Assembly (NCBI GenBank): GCA_963971575.1
Contig: OZ020611.1
Span: 221,332,260 to 221,396,259 of the forward strand
Direction of reading: 5' to 3'
DNA from: Liopterus haemorrhoidalis
Taxonomy: Eukaryota; Arthropoda; Insecta; Coleoptera; Dytiscidae
Length of the DNA stretch: 64,000 nt
The notes below the pieces were generated by a model. It was not told where the DNA came from. It was given only the letters and a program-made list of their open reading frames with translations, and ran no database searches. The stretch's first letter is position 1, and each line of letters opens with the position of its first letter. Made by a program: the position numbers and the translations under genes. This document shows, one piece after another, positions 57,297 through 64,000 of the stretch.

Positions 57297-58046
57297 GGCC
57301 CAGTTGCACAGTAACCGCTTAAGTTTTTATTTAGGTTTAAGTTTTAGCTTATGGTTTAGTTGTTGCACAGTTTTAGTTTTTGGTTTAAACTTAAGCCTAA
57401 ACAGGAAAATACTTAAGCGGTAGATTTGTTTGGTTTAAGCCAAAATAAACTGTCAAATAGGACATGTTATGTGTCATATTAAAATTAATCAGATTAATTT
57501 GATTGAATGAAAATGTTATATATTAATATATTTATACGTTTTCGCCGCATACCCGTCAATAGGCACAGGTATGATTATATTAATCAATGGGATGATGAAA
57601 AATTTTACAATATATTTCAAGTAGTAATATTAAATAAATAAAGTTGTAATTCAATATTAAATCAAATATCGCAATTTGTACCTTGCGTCATCAATATATT
57701 AAAATGCCTAATATTCAAATGGAACAGTGTAATGTACGCCAAGACTTTTGCTATATCGCTCGGTTTTCTTGAGTTCTGGGAGCAATAGATTGAGCAATCT
57801 TAATCCAGATCTAGAAACAGATGTTAATTTTATAAACGATGTACCTAATACATTAATAAATCAAAACAAAAGATATAATGACAACATTCGAGTTAGGAAC
57901 AATAATAAATATTTATTTTTCTAATATATAATGTATAAATAATAAAATTGTTTATAAATGTAAATATCTTGTCTATGATCTGCCCATAATTTAAAATTTA
58001 TTAATTCTAACTCTTTCTCTGAGTATTCTGTCACTGAACCAGCTCC

Positions 58047-58077
<31 letters not shown>

Positions 58078-58557
58078 TTCTGCTTCTCTGTAAGAGTGGC
58101 CACTTACATTGTTAAATTCATCATGTATGTATGTTCGTCCAAGGAGATTTTTTTTTCTTCTTCCAAAACATTTAATTTAATTTTTTACACACAATAATAT
58201 ATATATATATTTTTTTAATAAATTTTATAGAAGACCAACTCTTCTGATAAGTACATCGTATATTTATTTTTACGTTTCTTTTAACGTATTTTCCATTGCT
58301 GGTAAAATTTGCATTATTTGTATAATAAACTACTTGACAAGTGACATTGACAGTTATGTTTATATTGAATTTTAAAAATTCCCCGCCAAATATTAATTTT
58401 CCATATTACCAACTTTGTGAATTTATCATATCAGTTGGCTTAACTAAGTATTTTTTTATTTTTAACTATGCAACATCTGGCGCTTAAGGATTTGGTTTAA
58501 GCTGAAGCTTAAGCTTTAGCTAAACTCATACTTAAGTGGTAACTGTGCAACTGGGCC
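57297..58557. mobile_element. Large MITE with GGCCCAGTTGCACAG ends (PIF/Harbinger-like)
   Basis: Left GGCCCAGTTGCACAGTAACC and right, inverted, GGCCCAGTTGCACAGTTACC. The inner sides are dense in AAGCTTAAG/TTTAAGC motifs on both ends. TTA precedes within TTAA at the left and follows at the right (58558-58560), suggesting a TTA target. No transposase. An (AT)n tract lies at about 58048-58072. 1261 bp. Confidence 0.75.
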
Positions 58558-58559
58558 TT

Positions 58560-59069
58560 AGTATTCTAAACTCAACTTTAATGCCACCATTTCCGCATTG
58601 TAGATAAACATATTATCTGGGAGTTTAAATTTTAGGCTAATATTGCGCTGGGGATCTAGAACGGCGTAACTTACGGTTCAACTGATTGTTGAATAAAGTT
58701 TTAATCTATATGAAATACAAATATACAGCTGGGCGACTCTTTTCTTATTACAGGAGCAGTATTAAAGAAGCAGCGCAGTAGAAATTACTTAAATAATAGA
58801 TACCTATTGATGTTATGACGTTCTATAAAAATAAATTTCGTATGTTTATATATCCACTATATTTTGCGCTTTTTTATTTATTATGGTATAAATGCAAACA
58901 TTCGTCTTGAGTCTTAGGGGCGGTCCCACTGTACCACACTCCTTGTGCACGCACCTGCTTACGATTTTTTCGATTTTTGACCAATTTAAAGAGTGTTGTT
59001 TGACAATTGGTATTTATTGTAAAAGTTGGGTTATTAGCGCTCTATTTTTTTCTAGACTAAACAATATAC
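58560..59069. other. No recognised gene
   Basis: AT-rich. The ORF at 58892-59119 carries no recognisable motif. Confidence 0.4.
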
Positions 59070-59703
59070 GAAGATTTGAAAATTTTAAACCGCAGTTGTC
59101 TATATTTTATTCATCTTAAGCTAGGAATTTTAGAAATTAAAAAAAAAATGACAAAAAATTTCGCAAATTTTGTTTTGTTTAATAGTTGCTTCAAAATGAG
59201 AACTAAGACCCTTTAGAACCTCGGGTTTCCAAAAAAATCAACCACATGACTCTCTCTCTCTCGTGTAGATTTTGAGATACAGTCTTTCGAAAATCAAATA
59301 TTTACAAATTTTCCAAACTACAGAGATCAAAAATACGTTAACTAAGGAGGGCCTTATTTTTTATCTCGGTAGGAAAAAAGTCCGTAGATTTCAAAAATTT
59401 AAACCGCAGGTCCCTATATTCCATTGTACTTAAGTTTAGATTTTTCAAAACTGTAAAAAAAAAATGAACAATTACAAATTTCACAAATTTTTTTTTTGTT
59501 TGACGGTTGTTTTATAATATGTCCTGAGGCCTTTTAGGACCTCGAAATTTCAAAAATTACACCTGCAAGTCCCTATTTCATGTAGTTTTTGAGATACGGT
59601 TTTTCGAAAATGAAATATTTACAAATTTTCAAAACTACCCGGATCAAAAAGATGTTAAGTAAAGAGCACTTCAATTTTAATTTGGGTAGATAAAATCCTA
59701 GAA

Positions 59704-60581
59704 CAGAGTTTCCCAAAATGTGCTCCGCGAGCGTCTACTAGTGCTCCGCGAGCTACTAGTGTTGCTATATACGAGGGATGTTTCCAAAGTTCTGGGAATT
59801 TAGCTATAATTTTTATTATTTTGTTAATTTTCGTCAATTACAATGTAGTTTTTCAACATAATCTCCATTTAACTGAATACATTTATCCCAACGATAAACT
59901 AATTTTTTTAAGCCGTCCTCAAAGAACTTTTTCGGTGTCTCCTCAATCCACCTATTCCAACAACCTTGGCACCCAGCGCGGCGAAACCTTGCTAACGCCC
60001 AAACAATCATGCAAGATGTCATGAACTTGTCGTGTATCTATCCCTAGGCGCACATTAATTTGACGAATAGTCATTCGCCTGTCCTCTTTCAGTAGGTCTT
60101 CGACGGCAGTAATGTTTCATTCATTTACCGACGTGCTTGGGCGCCCACTGCGTGGATCGTCTTCTAGTGATGTTCTACCGGTTTTAAAACGATCGATCCA
60201 CCGATAAACAGTACTTTTGGATTCTGCAGACTCACCAAATACTCCTTGCAGACGCTGAATAATTTTTGATGTTTTCACACCTTCTTTCCACAAAAAAAAA
60301 TTATTGCTCTTGATTTTGCTGCTCCGAGATTTTGCTGCGTCTTCCATGGTTACAAAAACAGTGCTATGAAAACGCGTCTATATCAGTCGAACACCTAAAT
60401 CAGACTGAACAATATTGCACTAGATAGTTGCATAAACATGTCAAGACTTGTCTAGCACCAATAATATTGCCTATAAGTTCTGCGTGATTTAATTATAGCA
60501 CAATTCCCAGAATTTAGGAAACATCCCTCGTATATAGCTCGTGAAAAGTTCTCCGCGGCTCAAAAAGTTTGGGAAACTCTG
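59704..60581. mobile_element. hAT MITE hosting a mariner
   Basis: Ends CAGAGTTTCCCAAA and TTTGGGAAACTCTG with inner GCTCCGCGAGC / CCGCGGCTC. Flanks TCCTAGAA (59696-59703) and GACTAGAA (60582-60589) match at six of eight bases. Removing the mariner leaves only about 120 bases of hAT sequence. Confidence 0.75.
59772..60530 (-). pseudogene. Mariner deletion derivative, nested in the hAT MITE
   Basis: TIR CGAGGGATGTTTCCAAAGTT / inverted CGAGGGATGTTTCCTAAATT, flanked by TA (59770-59771, 60531-60532). The minus strand codes from about 60347: a helix-turn-helix (FLWKEGVKTSKIIQRLQGVF, GESAESKSTVYRWIDRFKTG, SLEDDPRSGRPSTSVNE), a stop, ITAVEDLLKEDRRMTIRQIN, VRLGIDTRQVHDILHDCLGV and WVPRLL. It then jumps directly to RWIEETPKKFFEDGLKKLVY and RWDKCIQLNGDYVEK. 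The catalytic core is deleted. 759 bp. Confidence 0.85.
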
Positions 60582-60603
60582 GACTAGAATATTTAAAAAA
60601 TTC

Positions 60604-60803
60604 AAACCGTAGGTTTCTATCTCTAATGCTTCGACAACAAAATCATCTCGAGAAAATTTGGATTTAATATTAGCTTTACCTCCATTTTCCTTAGGAAAAG
60701 TTAAAAAAAATCTAACGTGCCTATCTTTGTCCTCTCTTAAATGAAAGCCAAAAATACTAAAATCTGTTTTGATTTTATAGTTGCTCACAGCTTCTATCGA
60801 CAT
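60604..60803 (-). other. Unrecognised short ORF
   Basis: An ATG at 60803 opens MSIEAVSNYKIKTDFSIFGF then HLREDKDRHVRFFLTFPKEN, continuing for about 66 residues before entering transposon sequence. It has mixed, non-repetitive composition unlike most random ORFs here. No homology recognised. It could be a piece of a captured or viral-like gene, or chance. Confidence 0.2.
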
Positions 60804-60809
60804 TGTAAC

Positions 60810-61369
60810 AAAAATTCAACACTAAAATATACCTAGTAAGTTCAAACTGTACTGCAGTATTTAGTACAATAATTTGGCCAGTAGTTAGCGTATTAGCGAG
60901 TGATACTTCTCAATAGGGGTTTTTTGATTTATCTACGAAATTCGAAAAGGCCTTTCTTTGCTCAACATGTTACTTTACTTTATTAAGCACTTTCAATAAA
61001 GAAATATTCTACTGAAAAAAAAGCTTTAGTAAAGCCTTCTTTTTTTTAACTAAACCTTAATTACCTCTAAATTTCCACTTTCAAGTTTCTTCGCTTTTTA
61101 TTCATTTTCGATCTCGATTGCTTTCAACAGAATAAAAATTTGGTAATTAAGAATTTAAAATATTCGTACCAAACGTACCATGAATAAAAGCAAATGATTT
61201 CTTTATTTTTCTAATTTTTTATCAATGAAAAGCTTATCGAAGGAAATAAAACGTAATTTAAATAAGAACAAAGAGATAATTTTAGAGTGATTCTTTCAAA
61301 AAGTTCAACACAAAATAATTTATTTTATATTTTCCCGAAGAGACAACTTAGAAGTGGGGACTCCCGAAG
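60810..61369. other. No recognised gene
   Basis: AT-rich unassigned sequence. Confidence 0.4.
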
Positions 61370-61540
61370 AAAATCATTAGAAATTGCCAATCATTCAAAT
61401 ACCTAGGTGTCACCCTATCAAACAGAGGGCAGAGCGCGATGACATAAATAATAAATAGAACAAGGAAAGCGTGTCATCAAGCAAAACACCATATTAGTGT
61501 GAGGTCACATACATGTGCTGCCATCTGACAGAGGTTTCCT
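61370..61540 (+). pseudogene. LINE RT scrap (FKYLGVTL motif)
   Basis: RNCQSFKYLGVTLSNRGQSA, one stop, then INRTRKACHQAKHHI. FKYLGV(T/I)L is the conserved post-palm motif of many LINE RTs, and a RVRKA-like stretch commonly follows. Too short to assign to a clade. Confidence 0.55.
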
Positions 61541-61658
61541 TTGGAAGTTTTTGGATGATTTAAAATGCATGTGTGTAAAATAACCAAATTACATTTGTTA
61601 CCTTAATTTTATAAATATTTTCAATTACGGAGCAATAAATATGTATTTTTGATAAGTA

Positions 61659-62969
61659 CAAGGTGTCTCAAAAGAAATTTTATATGTAGTGGATCGATTA
61701 AAAAAAAAGTAAGCCGTATATAGAAAAAATGTTTATTAATTATTAACATACACTTTTTGGGGATTTATTTCTTAAAAATAATATCGTCTAAATGTAGACC
61801 CTCGCGTTCTCGGCACTCATTTAATCGAACAGTAAAATTACTTATGACGTCTCGGCCGGTGGACTCAGGGATGGCTGCCATTTCGTGACGGATATTTTCT
61901 TTCAAATGCGCCAGTGAAGTCGGTTTATTGGCGTAAACTTTAGATTTAAGATAACCCCATAGGAAAAAGTCCATAGGGGTTAAATCTGGACTGCGTGGAG
62001 GCCAATTTATGTCACCTCTCCGGGAGATCAATTTGCCTGAGAAAATTTCACGAACACGTGGCAGAGACATATTGGACGTGTGTGAAGTTGCTCCGTCCTG
62101 TTGGAACCATGTTCTTTGGTTATAGCCAGGAAAGTTTTGCAGTTCATGTACCAAGAAGTTGTCTAACATCTCCACATAACGCTCTGAATTCACTGTAACT
62201 GCATGCCCCCTTTCGTCTTCAAAAAAGTAAGGGCCGATAATTCCTCGCGCCGACATCGCAGCCCATACGGTCACTTTAGGCGAATGTACGGGTTTCTGAT
62301 GTTTGCGTTTCGGATTCGTTGCACTCCAGTAGCGGCAGTTCTGCTTATTTACGTGGCCATTAAGATGAAAATGAGCTTCATCCGAAAACAAAATGTTGGT
62401 AAACGTTGAAAATCGCTCAATCACCTGATTTACGAAATTAAGCCTCTGACTGACATCTTGGGGCTTTAATTCTTCCACCAATTGAATTTTGTAGGGGTGC
62501 ATCTTTAGGTCTTTGTGCATAATGCGATGTAATGATGATCTATGCACATTTAAAGCACTTGCGCTCTTCCGAATTGAAAGGTTCGGGTCGTCACGAACAG
62601 ACTGATTAACATTCTCCACGTTTTCTACCGTTCCTGATGACCTAGGTCGCCCGGATTTTGATTTATCCAGCGTTGTACCAGTCTCTTCAAACTTTTTAAC
62701 CCAATGTCGAATGAGAGGAATGCTTGGCGCATCATTTAAGTGGCGAAAACCTCGAATACTGCAGAATTTTCCACGCGCTACAGTCACCGAATCACCGTTT
62801 TTGTAAAAATCTCGCACGCATAACGCGCGGTCTGCTCCCGAGAAACGCTCCATAGCGACTGAAATTCCCAAGAGCCAGGCTACCGATTGACATAACCCCC
62901 ACGCTCCTCGGATACGTTGCGTTCACGCAGTAAGCTAAATAAATATAAAATTTCTTTTGAGACACCTTG
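61659..62969 (-). mobile_element. Intact Tc1/mariner-type transposon (DD41D-like)
   Basis: 1311 bp with a perfect 27-bp TIR (CAAGGTGTCTCAAAAGAAAT then TTTATAT) and TA on both sides (61657-61658, 62970-62971). It contains one uninterrupted transposase ORF and almost nothing else. Perfect TIRs and an open frame point to a young, possibly autonomous copy. It is the least decayed element in the window. Confidence 0.95.
61765..62871 (-). CDS. Tc1/mariner transposase, intact, 368 aa
   Basis: Cut-and-paste DDE transposase expected to bind its own TIRs and insert at TA. Residues ~14-65 form the first helix-turn-helix (ALCVRDFYKNGDS, IRHWVKKFEETG). A GRPR motif is at 74-77. A second helix-turn-helix covers ~85-125 (LSIRKSASALNVHRSSLHRI). 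The catalytic domain holds D164 (FSDEAHFHLNG), D259 (WFQQDGATSHT) and D301 (PPRSPDLTPMDFFLWGYLK). There are 41 residues between the last two, i.e. DD41D spacing as in the rosa-type group. WGYLK and the IRHEMAAIP tail complete it. The annotated ATG gives MGISVAMERF; family members usually start at the internal MERFSGADRA (62853), which I think likelier. Homologous relics lie at 10258-11297 and 3690-3990. Confidence 0.95.
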   Translation of the reverse strand: MGISVAMERFSGADRALCVRDFYKNGDSVTVARGKFCSIRGFRHLNDAPSIPLIRHWVKKFEETGTTLDKSKSGRPRSSGTVENVENVNQSVRDDPNLSIRKSASALNVHRSSLHRIMHKDLKMHPYKIQLVEELKPQDVSQRLNFVNQVIERFSTFTNILFSDEAHFHLNGHVNKQNCRYWSATNPKRKHQKPVHSPKVTVWAAMSARGIIGPYFFEDERGHAVTVNSERYVEMLDNFLVHELQNFPGYNQRTWFQQDGATSHTSNMSLPRVREIFSGKLISRRGDINWPPRSPDLTPMDFFLWGYLKSKVYANKPTSLAHLKENIRHEMAAIPESTGRDVISNFTVRLNECREREGLHLDDIIFKK

Positions 62970-62971
62970 TA

Positions 62972-63267
62972 TATACTAATATATACAGTCCAGATACTTT
63001 ATATTATAGAATAATGTTTTTGTAACATGTAAGTAAGGATTCAGAAATATTTTAAATAATATATATAAAATAAGAATTTTAATAAATAAATATCGACTTG
63101 TAGATTTGATGTGTACCATTTTCTTGCTTCAAAAACTTAATTTATACTTCTAAAATACAATTAAAAAAAAAAACATGCTAAATTCAAATAAAAGGAAACT
63201 GCAGCACTGAATCCCATTTTGTGAAATAGTTGCTAATATAGTCTATTATACCCGCTATTGTAGAGCT
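62972..63267. other. Spacer, AT-rich
   Basis: No feature recognised between the transposon and the SINE. Confidence 0.5.
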
Positions 63268-63275
63268 ACAATATA

Positions 63276-63515
63276 ATTTATTTATTTATTTTACATCGGC
63301 CTATTACTGCAACGAGGCTAATCGCCGATGCCAGGGGGCGAGCTCCTATACCTGGATGAGGGGTGAATGATTGTTAAATGAGAGTAATGTGAACATATTA
63401 TTCTCGCCCGAATAATATCACCAACGGAGAATCGAACCACCGGCCGCACAATCCAGACTGTTTTCACCAGTCAAAACTGCACAACTCAATGCGCTCGGCC
63501 ACTCTGTTGGCAGCG
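63276..63515 (-). mobile_element. tRNA-derived SINE with target-site duplications
   Basis: On the minus strand the head begins CGCTGCCAACAGAGTGGCCG, with A box TGGCCGAGCGC and, about 70 bases on, B box GGTTCGATTCT followed by CCGTTGG. CCAAC and GTTGG can still pair as an acceptor-like stem, as in a class II (Ser/Leu-like) tRNA. A ~140-bp body follows, and the element ends in a (TAAA)n tail. ACAATATA flanks both sides (63268-63275, 63516-63523). It is transcribed by pol III and mobilised in trans by a LINE, by family knowledge. Confidence 0.85.
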
Positions 63516-63782
63516 ACAATATATTTAAGAAGGAAAAAATTCCAAGACGATTGTTTAAATCATCTACACCTATGCACATGTGCTTTGAAGTGTGCCTACT
63601 AGAGTAGACCATAAAAATAGACGTGGTGGGTCCTATCTGGCCCGAGGGCCGTAGTTTTGATATGCCTGGTAAAGTTTGATTTTGTTCACTTGAACTATGA
63701 TAGCTGTACGAATTAATAACACATATGCAATGAATATTTGCCTAACTTGTCACAATTCAATTAATGATAATAATAATAATAA

Positions 63783-64000
63783 TCTTGATTAGATGAGTTA
63801 CGTCCGTAAGTTAGTAATTATAGTTGAAGGTAATGGGATTCGGACCAGTCAGAAAATAAAAACAAATTTATTAACTTCGCTAACGTTTCGATTTCATTTA
63901 AATCTTCATCAGAGCTACAAAGATATATAGAAAAATAGAATTATTAAATTGGTAAGTTTACATGTATAAAATTATGATAGTGTTCAAATTTAACAAGTCA
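63783..64000 (-). mobile_element. Hammerhead-bearing element, copy 4 (truncated by window end)
   Basis: From about 63783 (AATCTTGATTAGATGAGTTA) to 63910 it is the inverse of 49524-49660. The minus strand at 63877-63916 reads AGCT-CTGATGA-A, stem II GATTT/AAATC, GAAACGTT, AGCG, with a 3-bp stem I (GCT/AGC). The element may continue beyond the window. Confidence 0.65.
63877..63916 (-). ncRNA. Hammerhead motif, copy 4
   Basis: All core boxes (CUGAUGA, GAAA, and a UH site read as GUU) are present. Stem III is only A-U and C-G with no loop, so it would have to work as a dimer or on a co-folded neighbour. One extra A precedes stem II, as in the other copies. Confidence 0.6.

Larger units (their letters stand above)
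59070..60680. repeat. ~310-320-bp tandem repeat, 2-3 units, interrupted by a hAT MITE
   Basis: Units start near 59075 (TTTGAAAATTTTAAACCGCA), 59393 (TTCAAAAATTTAAACCGCAG) and, after the insertion, 60597 (AAAAATTCAAACCGTAGGTT). Shared later blocks are GAGATACAGTCTTTCGAAAA and GAGATACGGTTTTTCGAAAA. The hAT element sits at the end of unit 2. Confidence 0.7.

Noticed and set aside
62203..62409. Plus-strand ORFs overlapping the intact transposase (also 61995-62198)
   Set aside because: Antisense shadows of the minus-strand transposase.

Overview
This is a eukaryotic, almost certainly insect, nuclear window. It is very AT-rich and has no operons, ribosome binding sites or prokaryotic genes. It holds many decayed transposons of families typical of insects: Tc1/mariner, hAT, Jockey/CR1-like and RTE-like LINEs, a tRNA-derived SINE, MITEs and Penelope-type hammerhead motifs. 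A (TTAGG)n tract also fits an insect. I cannot fix the order; Coleoptera or Hemiptera are plausible. I found no convincing host gene. Nearly every recognisable coding stretch is a transposase or reverse-transcriptase relic. The one clearly intact ORF is a 368-residue Tc1/mariner-type transposase on the minus strand (61765-62871), inside a complete element with a perfect 27-bp TIR and TA duplications (61659-62969).

Layout. 0-10 kb: a Jockey-like RT relic; a Tc1-like element (2089-4345) carrying an inserted repeat (family A); an inverted second A copy (6152-7275); two copies of a (CTGT)n-bearing MITE (family C); a canonical-looking hammerhead motif (7704-7754). 10-20 kb: three mariner/Tc1 relics, a palindromic TTA-flanked MITE (11547-11759), and a three-level nest at 15.7-17.4 kb (A interrupted by a hAT MITE, itself interrupted by C). 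A second A block holds two further TIR insertions. 20-32 kb: a LINE with one frameshift (21640-23181), a hAT dimerisation-domain relic, a ~120-bp tandem array, and two LINE fragments fused head to tail, one with an (AT)n expansion inside its ORF. 32-40 kb: a hairpin-ended TIR element and two foldback-like elements made of mirrored minisatellites. The first has TTAGG repeats near its centre and sits with a 9-bp duplication inside a decayed ORF of an unclassified repeated protein family. LINE, mariner and hAT scraps also lie here. 40-50 kb: a LINE 3' end, a deleted mariner between ~195-bp direct repeats, a sparse stretch, then a mariner relic, a FAM200/ZBED5-like hAT relic and a head-to-head hammerhead element. 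50-64 kb: a hAT element with a perfect 8-bp duplication (49740-50848), a mariner deletion derivative, nested MITEs, a Mos1-like mariner with only two stops (55965-57250), a large TTA-flanked MITE, a hAT MITE hosting a mariner deletion derivative, the intact transposon, a SINE with target-site duplications, and a fourth hammerhead copy.

The elements do not form a pathway. They record successive insertions, and in several places their order can be read from interrupted sequences and target duplications.
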